12,154 bases of DNA from Conidiobolus incongruus B7586 (GCA_000697335.1 JNEM01012277.1:1-12154); one strand, 5' to 3'; positions 1 through 10,904 are shown, counted from the first letter of the stretch. Translations and numbers: made by a program. Notes: generated from the letters alone by a model not told the origin.

Positions 1-116
1 ATAATAGTTAAATTTTAATAATAATAAAATAACATTATATTTATAATATAATATTAATTTTAAATTTATAATTAAATATATTTAATAAAGAAATATATAT
101 ATATATATATATATAT
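1..116. other. AT-rich left flank, no gene
   Basis: This is unique-looking flank left of the element A LTR. It is almost entirely A and T, with no reading frame, RNA gene or recognisable motif. It ends in a dinucleotide run that touches the first base of the LTR. It is likely intergenic or heterochromatic sequence in which A inserted. Confidence 0.7.
93..116. repeat. (AT)12 microsatellite abutting the LTR
   Basis: Twelve perfect AT units end exactly where the LTR begins (TGTTAAGAG at 117). Expansion or slippage here could explain why element A has no visible target-site duplication: the five bases before the LTR are TATAT, and the five after the right LTR are ATCTT. Confidence 0.9.
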
Positions 117-515
117 TGTTAAGAGACTAGTTCTCTAAATTCTTATATACACTTTCATATAATCAAATTAACTATAAATTATATGATTAATTTATACTTA
201 TATAGTTAAATTAATTGTATAAATAGTATTAAATTACCTAATAAACTAGGTTCTTTTTTTTCCTCTCAATTCTTACTATTTTTTACTTTTACACTATTTT
301 TAAGATTGAGACTATATTCTATTAATATTGTAGGATATTAACACTACCTAATATAAATCTTAATATATCAGTGACTCATCCTAATTCAAAGCTTAATTAA
401 ACTTTGTTTATACTTGCACACTATAGCCACATTATATTACTACATTCTACACCACACTACTTTTATATTAAGTCTTCCTCTATACTATATTAGTTTAACT
501 ACCAATATACTTATA
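117..515 (+). repeat. 5' LTR of element A
   Basis: This 399-bp repeat starts with TGTTAAGAG and ends with CTTATA. It matches 11159-11557 in the same orientation and 1661-2061 and 6980-7379 in inverse orientation. The family probably had the usual TG...CA ends. A TATA-like motif (TATAAATA, 218-225) and a short inverted repeat (TTAACTATA at 168-176 with TATAGTTAA at 201-209) lie in all LTR copies. In such AT-rich DNA the promoter reading is only suggestive. Confidence 0.95.
218..225 (+). promoter_or_regulatory. Possible TATA box of the LTR promoter
   Basis: TATAAATA occurs at the same place in the LTRs of both elements (for example 11260-11267 in the 3' LTR of A, and inverted in both LTRs of B). 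LTR retrotransposon promoters lie in U3, so this is a reasonable candidate. The base composition makes chance occurrence likely; conservation between copies only shows common descent. Confidence 0.3.
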
Positions 516-527
516 TGGTAACAGTAA
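516..527 (+). other. Primer-binding site of element A
   Basis: The sequence starting TGGTA directly follows the last LTR base, which is where the minus-strand primer site of LTR retrotransposons lies. A TGGTA start is typical of sites pairing with the CCA-ended 3' terminus of a tRNA, and resembles sites for initiator tRNA-Met. The tRNA identity is inference. The equivalent site in B lies next to its 5' LTR at 6980. Confidence 0.65.
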
Positions 528-639
528 TAAAACTATTAAAAACCTATTAGAAATTAATAACTATCTATATTAAACCTTATTATTACTATTTTAAATCTTA
601 TCTATAATTTATTTCATTTAAATTTAACACTATATACTA

Positions 640-1640
640 TAATACTACCAAAAAAGGAGATACCCTTATATTATTTTAATGATGATAGTAACTTAATTAC
701 TAAACAAATCTAAGACTTTAGTTTTTAAGAACTTATTACCCTCTAAAAAACTTATATTAAACAATTTTTGATTGAAAAAAACATGTTTCAAAGAGCTTAA
801 ATCCAACAAACTAGCTACTTCACTATAATTAATACATTAAACCACCTCTTTAGTGTCTTTAAAAACAAATTAACTACTTATGATAGTTTAAAAAACCTTT
901 ACAAGCTTGAAAACTACCTTAAAAACATAAAGAATTATTTTAATTTGATTCTTGATGAAGATCTAAAGAATATCTTTAAATTAGCCACTTCTTTTTTAGA
1001 AAAATCTACTTATATTTGGTAGTTAACTCATTACAAACTTAATCCTAAAAAATCTTCAGGAGGATAACTTATTATAAAGATACAAACTTTTAAACAATTG
1101 GAAAAAGCTTTTAAAGAGAGGTATTACCTAAAAGATCAAGTTTAATTAACAAGAGAAAAGCTTTCCCAGCTTAAATAAAAAACTTCTACAAGATAATTGA
1201 TTGAGAAATTTAATGAGATATGCTTAAACATATTAAATATCACTGAAAAAAAACAAATCCACAAATTATTATAATACCTTAACCTTTAAGTGAAGCTTTA
1301 GTTAGTTAGTAAGGAACACTTTGATAATATGTTTTTTTCTAACATTTGTGATGTAGCAATTATAATCAATAATATCTTTTATTTTATAATTAAATCTTCC
1401 CACCCTAAAAATTAATCTTTTAAACTTTACTTTAACCCACTTAAATTTCAAATGATAGATGTTTCTACTTTAAAGCTTTATAAGAAAATACTTAGTGAAG
1501 AAGTTAAAGCTTATTTAAAAACAAATAAAAGTTGCTATTATTGTTAAAAAACTTAGGTTAACCATAAAGCTAAAAAATATCCTTTCAGGAAATAAAACTA
1601 ATTTAATTTTTAACAATCTTAATTTACTAACCACAAATTA
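640..1640 (+). pseudogene. gag relic of element A
   Basis: Gag forms the particle shell and binds the element RNA. The region between the primer site and element B reads as a lysine-, leucine- and asparagine-rich protein in broken pieces. It contains a helical capsid-like stretch (roughly 780-1330) and, near 1533-1583, a zinc-knuckle-like motif starting CYYC and followed by a histidine and basic residues, as at the end of Gag nucleocapsids. The start is not certain; the leader from 528 to about 640 looks untranslated. The same region, inverted, is at about 5855-6855 in element B. It has many breaks and cannot make a protein. Assignment to Gag rests on position and the zinc-knuckle-like motif. 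Confidence 0.75.
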
Positions 1641-1655
1641 AACTTGAATAATATT

Positions 1656-1660
1656 TATAT
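1656..1660. repeat. Left target-site duplication of element B
   Basis: TATAT lies just left of B and its partner AATAT just right of B (7380-7384), a 4 of 5 match. Inside B the uninterrupted family sequence reads AATAT at the matching place (about 5835-5839, inverse), which confirms the pre-insertion site. A 5-bp duplication is normal for Ty3/gypsy integrases. Confidence 0.85.
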
Positions 1661-2061
1661 TATAAGTATAGTGGTAGTTAAACTAATATAGTATAGAGGA
1701 AAACTTAATATAAAAGTAGTGTGGTGTAGAATATAATAATATAATGTAGCTATAGTGTACAAGTATAAATAAAGTTTAATTAAGCTTCAAACTAGGATGA
1801 GTCACTGATATATTAAGATTTATATTAGGTAGTGTTAATATCTTATAATATTAATAGAATATAGTTTTAATTTTAGAAATAGTGTAAAAGTAAAAAAATA
1901 GTAAGAATTAAAAGGAAAAAAGAAGAACCTAGTTTATTAGATAATTTAATACTATTTATACAATTAATTTAATTATATAAATATAAATTAATTATATAAT
2001 TTATAGTTAATTAGATTATATGAAAATATATATAAGAATTTAAAAAACTAGTCTTTTAACA
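1661..2061 (-). repeat. 3' LTR of element B
   Basis: This 401-bp LTR is in inverse orientation (read leftward it starts TGTTAAAAG and ends CTTATA). It pairs with 6980-7379. It directly adjoins the polypurine tract at 2062 and the target duplication at 1656-1660. Confidence 0.95.
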
Positions 2062-2068
2062 CTCCCTT
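2062..2068 (-). other. Polypurine tract of element B
   Basis: On the minus strand a short purine run (AAGGGAG) directly precedes the 3' LTR, the place where plus-strand DNA synthesis is primed in LTR retrotransposons. The matching run in A is AGGGGAG at 11152-11158. Confidence 0.75.
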
Positions 2069-2108
2069 AATAGGTTTTTTAAAGGAGACACACTCCCTAA
2101 TTTTTTAT

Positions 2109-2314
2109 AAATAGGTATAATAAGCTAAAGTATTCTTAATATTTTCTAGAGGTTCTTATGTAGCTTCTTTAATAAGATAACCCATTTATTTTATATAAAA
2201 ATAAAGTTTATTCCTAACAAATTTAAATTTAATTATGTAATTAACATAGTATTTTTCTTCTTTATTTTAATTAATAATTGGATCTAGTTTTAGGGTTTTT
2301 AATTAATTAGGAAA
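2109..2314 (-). other. Chromodomain remnant (B)
   Basis: This is the counterpart of 10905-11110 in A. It encodes remnants of a basic, tyrosine-rich chromodomain C-terminal to integrase. In chromoviruses this module directs integration to modified histones, typically H3K9-methylated heterochromatin. It lies about 40 bases from the polypurine tract. Confidence 0.65.
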
Positions 2315-2798
2315 AGTATTAAAATCTTCAAAGTATAGTTTAATTTTATATATGTGAAAGGTAGGGTTGATCTTCAAAGTTAGAGGTAATTCTAAGGTAA
2401 TATTTTTAAAATTTAAATCAATAGATTAAATTTTATAGGGACTATAATATAATAGTAAGTATTTGGGATTTAAACCAGATTTAAATAAGGTAGGTTTAAG
2501 GGTAGATTGTTCTAAATATACAAACATACTAGTTTTATATTTAAAAGGGTTTCTAGATAACTTTAAGTATTGTTGTTCTATAATCCTTTAATTTTCTTCT
2601 ATGTTAAATTTAACAAGGGAATTAATATATTTGATATTAGATTAAAATTCAACAATATTTAAAGGTAAGTTGATTTAAAGTTTTAGAGTAATTATTAAAT
2701 TAGGATGTTTACTATAATTAATGAAATAAAAGCTAAAACCTATTGATTTATTAATAAAGGTGTTGAATAAATATTAAAGTTAGTAGATATAAGCATCT

Positions 2799-3379
2799 TA
2801 ATTTAACTAATTAGTGTTAATATAAGCTTTAATCATTTGCTTTAAGGTTTTAATAGTTCTTTCAACAAGTTTATTGGTTTAGTGATAATTGGTAGTAGAC
2901 ATAGCTAGGTTAATCTTAAAGGAAAAAGATAGTAACTTCTAGAATTAAGAGTTGAATTGTATGTCTCTATCAGATACAATAGTTTGTGGAATTCTATAAT
3001 AGGTAAAGATATTAAAGAATAACAATTGTGCAACATCTTTAACTATAGAAGTTTTGAAACAAGGAATAAAATAAACATATTTAGAAAATGAATCAATTAT
3101 AATTAGTAAGTTATTATAACTATTTGTTGATTTAGGGATTTTTATGAAATTAAGCTAGATTTATTGTTAAATTTCATTAGGGACTTGTAGGGGAATAAGT
3201 TTACTATATTTTAGTTGAGTATTATATTTAGTTCTTTAGCATATATTATAGGTATTAGTGTATTTCTAAACTAATTTAACTAGGGAAAGCTAGTAATACT
3301 TTATTTTAATTCTCTCAGCAGTTTTTAACTAGTTTTGATGTCCTCTAACATATAAGTTATAACATTCATTAAACATTGT
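2799..3379 (-). other. Integrase remnant (B)
   Basis: Inverse match to integrase of A. The segment 3219-3379 corresponds to the HHCC zinc-binding end and 2799-3164 to the catalytic core with its DRD-like and EKTI-like landmarks. Integrase inserts element DNA into the host chromosome. It is eroded. Confidence 0.75.
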
Positions 3380-3738
3380 TTGTTAAATCTTGGGAATGTT
3401 AGGAATATATAGACAATTATTATAATATAGTAAGTTATTGATAATTTTAAATCTTTTAACATATTTTAGTTGGTTTTCTAATAGTTTAAAGAGTTCTTCT
3501 TGAACTAAAATAAAGAAATCATTATTTAACAGTGTTTCTTAAAATAATTTAATCAATTCTTTATTTCCTTTATTAATAATCATTGAGTTAATATTTACTG
3601 GATTTTTATAATTAAAATAAAAGGGTAGGTATTTAAGATTTTTTAACAAAGTATCTACAACATAGTTTTATTAACCTAAGAGATATTAAATAAAGAAAAG
3701 GTAAGTTTAGATAGTTTTAATCTATTTAACTTGTTTTC

Positions 3739-4149
3739 TTAATAAATACTTCTGAGTATTTAAGTAGATAAGTAATTTATAATTTGTAAGTGCTAAAAAA
3801 AAGTTGCAGGATAAAAAATGTAAGTGATTTTTGATTATTTCTACTAAAGTAAAGAGTTTTTATTTATAAACTAGGTATTTCAATTCAGCTGGTTTTATTT
3901 TTCTTAACCAGAATGTTATTGGTTTTAAAGTAACATTTGTAAAGTTAAACTCAACTTATTCTCTTTTATTTATTATTTTATCCTATAGTTATAGGGTAAA
4001 ATATAAAATAAATTCAAACTAGGCTAACTATCTACCAATTACAAAAAAATTAAAGTTAGTAAAAATAATAGTAGGTAGTTTTAAATTAAAGATAGATAGA
4101 GTAAAAACATTAGTAATATAGAAAATTAAAGCATTTATATAAAAAGTAT
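3739..4149 (-). other. RNase H remnant (B)
   Basis: Inverse match to 9070-9480 in A. The motif around 3860-3900 encodes a remnant of the RKxxPAELKY segment, a hallmark of Ty3/gypsy RNase H, which removes the RNA strand during reverse transcription. It is eroded. Confidence 0.75.
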
Positions 4150-4348
4150 ATAGTAGGGTTTATTCAAAAAAAAAGTTTTTCTTTAAGAGATTATTAAGAA
4201 AAGTAGTAAATTCAACAAAAGAATCAATGAAATCTTTAAAGTAATTTAATAATCTAAATACAAACATAAGTTGATTTTTATTTATAGGTATAGTAAAAAC
4301 TTTAACACCATTGAGTTTAGTTAGATTAATACTAATTCTTTAAGAAAA

Positions 4349-4889
4349 AACAATATAACCACAGAAAAAAACAGAAGAGGCACTAAAGATATATTTTAAT
4401 AATTTTAAAGGTAATTTATGTTCTTGAATAATTTGTAAAACTTGATTAACATGTTAAGTATGTTCTTCTTTAGTTTTTGAATAGATCAAGATATTATCAA
4501 AGTAGGTAATAATAAAGTTATTAAAAATAAGGTTAAAAAGGGAATTGATGAATTAAGTGAAAGTTATAGGGGCATTACACAATTTAAAGTTTATAATAGT
4601 AAATTTATAGTAGCTTAAAAGAGTGTTGAAAACAGTTAAAAGGATGGAATTTTCTTCAACTTTAATGTTGTAATACCTATTCTTAACATCTAGTTTAGTA
4701 AATATAGTTGATTTAAGTAGTTTATCTTTAACATCATATAAGTTTAGTAATAAAGTTCTATCCTTAATAGTTTTAGAGTTTAAAACATAGTTATCAATAT
4801 ATAATCTTTAACCACCATCAACCTTTTGTATAAAGAAGATTAGAAATTTTTATGGTGAGGAAAAAAGTCTAATGTACCCATTTTCAAGT
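4349..4889 (-). other. Reverse transcriptase remnant (B)
   Basis: Inverse match to 8330-8870 in A. The TKLD motif region is near 4660-4705 and the active-site box, followed by ILIYSK, near 4475-4510. The spacing between them fits the Ty3/gypsy RT palm. It is eroded. Confidence 0.8.
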
Positions 4890-5348
4890 AGTTTTTAGAT
4901 TTTTTCTTTTAAAGTTTGGTATTATTCAAGAGATAAATGGTAAGTAAACTTTAAGTATAGTTATATACTAAAGATTAGTTTAATTTTGTGTTTAATATTA
5001 TGTTTAGGTGGTAATCCATTCACAAATTTAAAAACATTAACAAATTAACTTATTGTATTGTATAAGAAGTGGTTATTAGATATAACTTTATTAAAATCAA
5101 CAAATAAAGTGTTAATAGATGAATAATAAACAAATATATATCTTTATAAATTATTTAAGTTTTTGATTAGCTTTTTACATTAGTTTTTGCTTATAATAAT
5201 AGAATTATTTGTTACAATTGTAGAGTTAGTGTTAGGTATAGTATTTAATAGTTTTATAGTAGGGTAATGTAGGTTTTTTAAGATTAATTCTACTAATTTC
5301 TTTTAGAATGTGAAAAAAATAGATTTGTAACCTTCTAGGGTAATATTC

Positions 5349-5629
5349 ATAGATATAAAATTATGATATTTAAACTAATTTTAACCTAGTATAAAATTAT
5401 AACTAATGTTGTTAACTAGGAATTTAATATATTAAGAGTAGTTAGGGGATAATAATAAGTATCTAGATATAGTACCAGATGCTTATTCTATTAAGTTGTT
5501 AGCATATCTAATTATTAAGTTACTTTTTTAAATAGGTAAAGATAGCTTTACAACAATAAAAAAAGAGATAATACAACTAGAACAACTATAGTTAATTAGA
5601 ACACTAACAGGTATATCTATAAAAGAACC
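5349..5629 (-). other. Aspartic protease remnant (B)
   Basis: Inverse match to 7590-7870 in A. It lies between gag and RT, as retropepsins do in Ty3/gypsy elements, and ends with a remnant of the conserved hydrophobic ILG segment near 5380. It is eroded. Confidence 0.6.
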
Positions 5630-5854
5630 AATTAATACAAATAATAAAGTGATAGTTAAAGGTAAAAAATTATAAGGTAGATTAGTTACTAGAATATTTT
5701 TAGTTTCTAGTAGTTTAATCAGTTAGATTTCTCTAGTATATATAGTTTAATTTGTGGAATTATTAGTTTATTAGAACTTTTGTGGATTAGATTAGAATCT
5801 GCTAACTAATTGTAAAAAAGGTGATTCTAAAGTTATATTGATATTATTCAAGTT

Positions 5855-6855
5855 TAATTTGTGGTTAATAGATTAAGATTATTAAGAATTAGATTGGTAT
5901 TGTTTCTTAAAAGGATATTTATCAACTCTATAGTTAACTTAAGTTTTTTAATAGTAGTAGCAACCTTTATTTGCTTTTAGATAAGCTTTAGCTTTTTTAC
6001 TAAAGGTTTTTTTATAAAACTTTAAAGCAGAAACATTTATCATTTGAAACTTAAGTGGGTTAAAATAAAGTTTAAAAGATTAATTTTTAAGGTGGGAAAA
6101 TTTAGTTATAGAGTAAAAGATATCATTGATTATAATTGCTACATTACAAATGTTAGAAAAAAACATATTATTAAAGTGTTCCCTATTAACTAATTAAAGC
6201 TTCACTTAAAAGTTAAGGTATTGTAATAATTTGTAGATTTGTTCTTTTTCAGTGATATTTAATATATTTAAACATATCTCATTAAATTTCTCAATTAATT
6301 ATCTTGTAGAAGTTTTTTATTTAAGCTAAAAAAGCTTTTCTCTTGTTAATTGAATTTTATTTTTTAGGTAATACCTCTCTTTAAAGGCTTTTTCCAATTG
6401 TTTAAAAGTTTATATTTTTCTAGTAAGTTATCCTCTTGAAGATTTTTTAGGATTAAGCTTGTAATAAGTTAACTACCAAGTATAAATAAATTTTTCCAAA
6501 AAAGAAGTGGTTAATTTAAGGATATTCTCTAAATTTTTATCTAGGATTAAATCAAGGTAATTCTTTATATTTTTAAGGTAGTTTTCAAGTTTGTAAAGGT
6601 TTTTAAAACTATCATAAGTAGTTAATTTATCTTTAAAGATATTAAAGAGTTGGTTTAATGTATTAACTATAGTAAAGTAGCTGGTTTGTTAGATTTAAGC
6701 TCTTTAAAACATGTTTTTTTCAATCAAAAGTTGTTTAATATAAGCTTCTTAAAGGGCAATAAGCTTTTAAAAACTAAAGTTTTAGATTTATTTAGTAATT
6801 AAGCTGTTATCATTATTAAAATAATATAAGGGTATCTTTTTTTTTAGTGGTATTA
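5855..6855 (-). pseudogene. gag relic of element B
   Basis: Counterpart of the gag region of A (640-1640), colinear and of equal length. The zinc-knuckle-like segment lies at about 5912-5962. It differs from A mainly by transitions. It has many breaks and cannot make a protein. As in A, the exact start and the gag-pol junction are not resolved. Confidence 0.75.
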
Positions 6856-6967
6856 TAGTATATAATATTAAATTTAAATGAAATAAATTATAGATAAAAT
6901 TTAAAATAGTAATAATTAGGTTTAATACAAATAGTTATTAATTTCTATTAGGTTTTTAATAGTTTTA

Positions 6968-6979
6968 TTACTGCTACTA
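6968..6979 (-). other. Primer-binding site of element B
   Basis: On the minus strand this directly follows the last base of the 5' LTR and matches the primer site of A at 516-527 apart from transitions. It is likely a tRNA-primed site, with initiator tRNA-Met as the plausible primer by resemblance only. Confidence 0.6.
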
Positions 6980-7379
6980 TATAAGTATAGTGGTAGTTAA
7001 ACTAATATAGTATAGAGGAAAACTTAATATAAAAGTAGTGTGGTATAGAATATAGTAATATAATGTGGCTATAGTATACAAGTGTAAACAAAGTTTAATT
7101 AAGCTTTAAACTAGGATGAGTCACTGATATATTAAGATTTATATTAGATAGTGCTAATATCCTATAATATTAATAGAATATAGTTTCAATTTTAGAAATA
7201 GTATAAAAGTAAAAAATAGTAAGAATTGAGAAGAAAAAAGAAGAACCTAGTTTATTAAATAATTTAATATTATTTATACAATTAATTTAATTATATAAGT
7301 ATAAATTAATTATATAATTTATAATTAATTAGATTATATGAAAGTATATATAAGAATTTAAAAAACTAGTCTCTTAACA
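6980..7379 (-). repeat. 5' LTR of element B
   Basis: This 400-bp LTR is in inverse orientation. It matches 1661-2061 and, inverted, both LTRs of A. Its outer end (TGTTAAGAG read leftward) adjoins the right target duplication at 7380-7384. Confidence 0.95.
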
Positions 7380-7384
7380 AATAT
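7380..7384. repeat. Right target-site duplication of element B
   Basis: AATAT, partner of 1656-1660. Immediately to the right, the A sequence continues exactly where the matching sequence in B would continue (the stretch ending TAGAATCACC), so no A sequence was lost at insertion. Confidence 0.85.
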
Positions 7385-7589
7385 AACTCTAGAATCACCC
7401 CTTTCACAATTAGTTAGTAGATTTTAATCTGATCCACAAAAGTTCTAATAAACTAATGATTCCACAAATTAAATTATGTATACTAGAGAAATCTAACTAA
7501 TTAAACTATTAGAAACTAGAAATATTCTAGTAACTAATTTACCTTGTGATTCTTTACATTTAACTATCACCCTATTGTTTGCATTAATT

Positions 7590-7870
7590 AGTTTTTTTAT
7601 AGATATACTTGTTAGTGTTTTAATTAACTTTAGTTGTTCTAATTATATTATCTTTTCTTTTATTGTTACAAAGCTATTTTTACCTGCTTAAAAAAGTAAC
7701 TTGATAATTAAATATGCTAACAACTTAATAGAACAAACATCTGGTATTATATTTAGATATTTATTATTACCCCCTAACTACTCCTAATATATTAAATTCC
7801 TAGTTAACAACATTAGTTATAATTTTATACTAGGTTAAAATTAGTTTAAATATCACAGTTTTATATCTAT
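7590..7870 (+). other. Aspartic protease remnant (A)
   Basis: Retropepsin-like segment that would process the Gag-Pol polyprotein. It lies between the zinc knuckle and RT and ends with a recognisable NFILG-type segment followed by a YHSF-like tail near 7820-7870, as in fungal Ty3/gypsy proteases. The call is by position and C-terminal motif. Confidence 0.65.
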
Positions 7871-8075
7871 GAATATTACCCTAAAAAGCTACAAATTTAT
7901 TTTTTTCACATTCCAAAAGAAATTAGTGGAATTAATCTTAAAAAACCTATATTACCCTACTATAAAATTATTAAATACTATACCTAACACTAACTCTATA
8001 ATTATAGTAAATAATTCTATTATTATAAGCAAAAACCAATATAAAAAGCTAATTAAAAACCTAAATAATCTATAG
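7869..8075 (+). other. Surviving open fragment of pol (A), not a gene
   Basis: This 68-codon open stretch starts with MNITLKSYKF. It is in the frame of the pol relic and corresponds to the linker between protease and reverse transcriptase. Element B carries the same sequence inverted at about 5144-5350. It has no domain of its own and no reason to be read as a host gene. Confidence 0.85.
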
Positions 8076-8329
8076 GGATATATATTTGTTTATTATTTAT
8101 CTATTAACACTTCATCTGTTAATTTTAATAAAGTTATATTTAATTACCACTTCTTATACAATATAGTAAGTTAATTTACTAATGTTTTTAAATTTGTGAA
8201 TAAATTACCATGTAAATATAATATTAAACACAAAATTAAATTAATCCCTAATATACAATTATACTTAAAACTTATTTGCCATTTATCTCTTGAATAATAC
8301 TAAACCTTAAAAGAAGAAATCCAAAAACT

Positions 8330-8870
8330 ACTTGAAAATAGGTATATTAAACTTTTTTCCTCATTATAAAAATTTCTAATCTTCTTTATATAAAAGGCTA
8401 ATGGTAATTAGAGATTATATATTAATAACTATGTTTTAAACTCTAGAACTATCAAGGATAAAACCCCATTATTAAACCTATATGATGTTAAGGATAAACT
8501 ACTTAAATCAACTATATTTACCAAATTAGATGTTAAGAATAAATATTACAACATTAAAGTTGAAGAAAATTCTATCTTTTTAACTATTTTCAATATCCTT
8601 TTAGGTTACTATAAATTTATTGTTATAAACTTTAGATTATGTAATACCCTTATAAATTTTACTTAATTTATCAATTCCCTTTTTAACCTTGTTTTTAATA
8701 ACTTTATTATCACCTACTTTAATAATATCCTAATCTATTCAAAAACTAAAGAAGAATATACTTAACATGTTAATTAAATCTTACAAATTATTCAAGAACA
8801 TAAATTACTTTTAAAACTATTAAAATACATCTTTAGTGCCTCTTCTGTTTTTTTCTATAGTTATATTGTT
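8330..8870 (+). other. Reverse transcriptase remnant (A)
   Basis: Would copy element RNA into DNA. Visible landmarks in order are LENRYIKL near 8330, the typical entry to the Ty3/gypsy RT; FTKLDV near 8515-8535 followed by YYNIKVEE; and the active-site box followed by NILIYSK near 8715-8750. Spacings match the Ty3/gypsy RT family. It is broken. Confidence 0.88.
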
Positions 8871-9069
8871 TCCTTTTAAAGAATTAGTATTGATCTAACT
8901 AAACTTAATGGTGTTAAAGTTTTTACTATACTTATAAACAAAAATCAATTTATGTTTATACTTAGATTATTAAATTACTTTAAAGATTTCATTGATTCTT
9001 TTGTTGAATTTATTGTTCTTCTTACTAATTTTTTAAAGAAAAACTCTTCTTTTAAATAAACCCCATTAT

Positions 9070-9480
9070 ATACTTTCTACATAAATGCTTTAATTTTCTA
9101 TATTACTAATGCTTTTGCTTTATCTATCTTTAATCTAAAACTACCTACCATTATTTTTACTAACTCTAATTTTTTTACAATTGGTGGATAATTAACCTAG
9201 TTTGAATTTAATTTATATTTTACCTTATAACTATAGGATAATATAATAAATAAAAAAGAATAGGTTAAGTTTAACTTTATAGATATTACCTTAAAACTAA
9301 TAACATTCTAGTTAAGAAAAATAAAACCAGCTGAATTAAAATACCTAGTTTATAAACAAAAACTTTTTGCTTTAGTAGAAATAATCAAAAATCACTCACA
9401 TTTCTTGTCCTACAATTTTTTCTTAACACTTACAAATCACAAATCACTTATCTACTTAAATACCCAAAAGTATTTATTAA
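9070..9480 (+). other. RNase H remnant (A)
   Basis: Would degrade the RNA strand of the RNA-DNA hybrid. The segment LPTIIFTNS...FTIGG near 9145-9185 matches the first catalytic strand region. RKIKPAELKYLVY near 9317-9353 and LTNHKSLIYL near 9430-9460 match the highly conserved later part of Ty3/gypsy RNase H. It is broken. Confidence 0.88.
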
Positions 9481-9839
9481 GAAAATAAGTTAAATAGATT
9501 AAAACTATCAAAGCTTACCTTTTCTTTATTTAATATCTCTTAGGTTAATAAAACTATGTTGTAGATACTTTGTTAAAAAATCCTACATATTTACCCTTTT
9601 ATTCTAATTATAAAAATCCAGCAAATATTAACTTAATGATTATTAATAAAGGAAATAAAGAATTTATTAAACTACTTTAAGAAACATTGTTAAATAATGA
9701 TTTTTTTATTTTAGTTAAAGAAGAACTTTTTAAACTATTAGAAAACCAACTAAAATATGTCAAAAGTTTTAAAATTATCAATAACTTACTATATTATAAT
9801 AATTGTCTATATATTCCTAACATCCCCAAGATTTAACAA

Positions 9840-10420
9840 ATAATATTTAATGAATGCTATAACTTACTTATTAGAAGATATTAAAACTAGTTAAAAATTG
9901 TTGAGAGAATTAAAACAAGGTATTATTAACTTTCCCTAGTTAAATTAGTTTAGAAATACACTAATACCTATAATATATGCTAAAGAACTAAATATAATAC
10001 TCAACTAAAATATAATAAACTTATTCTTTTATAAGTCCCTAATAAAATTTAATAACAAATTTAGCTTAATTTCATAGAAATCCCTAAATCAACAAATAGT
10101 TATAATAACTTACTAATTATAATTGATTCATTTTTTAAATATGTTTATTTTATTCTTTATTTCAAAACTTCTACAGCTAAAGATGTTGCACAATTGTTAT
10201 TCTTTAATATCTTTACCTACCATAGAATTCTACAAACTATTGTATTTGATAGAGATATACAATTTAACTCTTAACTTTAAAAGTTACTATCCTTTTCTTT
10301 TAAGATTAACCTAGCTATATCTACTACTAATCATTATTAAACCAATAAACTTGCTGAAAAAACTATTAAAACCTTAAAGCAAATGATTAAAGCTTATATT
10401 AACACTAATTAGTTAAATTA
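9840..10420 (+). other. Integrase remnant (A)
   Basis: Would insert element DNA into the chromosome. An HHCC-type zinc region is recognisable at 9840-10000, ending with NICQRTKYNT. The core follows, with an FIEIPKS-like strand near 10070, IIDSFFKYVYF near 10120-10150, VFDRDIQFNS near 10238-10270, and AEKTIKTLKQMIKAY near 10354-10398. The order and spacing are those of Ty3/gypsy integrases. It is broken. Confidence 0.87.
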
Positions 10421-10424
10421 GGAT

Positions 10425-10900
10425 GCTTATATCTACTAACTCTAATATTCATTCAACACCTTTATTAATAAATTAACAGGTTTTAACCCTTATTTCATCA
10501 ATTATAGCAAATATCCTAATTTAATAATTACTCTAAAACTTCAAATCAATTTACTTTTGGATATTGTTGAATTTTAATCTAATATCAAACATATCAATTC
10601 CCTTGTTAAATTTAACTTAGAAGAAAATTAAAGGATTATAGAACAACAATACTTAAAGTTATCTAGAAACCCTTTTAAATATGAAACTAGTATGTTTGTA
10701 TACTTAGAACTATCTACCCTTAAACTTACCCTACTTAAATCTAGCTTAAATCCCAAATACTTACTATTATATTATAGTCCCTATAAAATTTAATTTATTA
10801 ATTTAAATTTTAAAAATATTACTTTGAAATTACCTTTAACTTTAAGGATCAACCTTACCTTTTACATATCTAAAATTAAACCATACTTTGAAGATTTTAA
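10425..10900 (+). other. Integrase C-terminal region remnant (A)
   Basis: The start resembles the post-core segment of chromovirus integrases (SFNTFINKLTGFNPYF near 10447-10493). A longer, less conserved stretch follows with the GPF-type position near 10740-10800 and ISKIKPYFEDF near 10867-10900, the usual lead into the chromodomain. It is broken. Confidence 0.65.
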
Positions 10901-10904
10901 CACT

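Larger units (their letters stand above)
2069..5640 (-). pseudogene. pol relic of element B
   Basis: Pol supplies protease, reverse transcriptase, RNase H and integrase. Read leftward, the relic holds protease (about 5629-5349), reverse transcriptase (4889-4349), RNase H (4149-3739), integrase zinc domain (3379-3219), integrase core (3164-2799), a C-terminal region, and a chromodomain (2314-2109) ending shortly before the polypurine tract. It aligns throughout with pol of A at 7585-11150. No reading frame of useful length survives on this strand, and breaks are spread over the whole length. The domain calls rest on colinearity with the better-readable A copy and on locally visible motifs. Confidence 0.85.
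1661..7379 (-). mobile_element. Element B: full-length chromovirus fossil nested in A
   Basis: This is a 5719-bp copy of the same Ty3/gypsy chromovirus family as A, on the minus strand, inserted between the gag zinc knuckle and the protease of A. It has both LTRs, a polypurine tract, a primer-binding site and all coding domains in the expected order. It is colinear with A almost base for base: plus coordinates sum to about 7495 with the left part of A and about 13219 with the right part, so there are very few length changes. Its LTRs differ at about 22 of 400 positions by eye, essentially all transitions plus a one-base length change. It carries dozens of breaks and is dead. It is younger than A by nesting. 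Confidence 0.95.

Noticed and set aside
1661-2061. Solo LTRs scattered in the window
   Set aside because: All four LTRs are accounted for as two pairs, each with an adjacent primer site or polypurine tract.
1661-7379. Inverted duplication or assembly inversion instead of a second insertion
   Set aside because: The segment is bounded exactly by LTR ends, flanked by a 5-bp target duplication, and differs from A throughout, so it is an independent copy and not a mirrored piece of A.
7869-8075. Open reading frame of 68 codons as a stand-alone small gene
   Set aside because: It lies in the pol frame between protease and reverse transcriptase of element A and has an inverted counterpart in B. It is a surviving piece of the fossil.
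10123-10314. Open reading frame of 63 codons as a gene
   Set aside because: It starts at TTG and runs in a different frame from the integrase core, whose motifs are visible in the neighbouring frame. It is a chance shadow of integrase.
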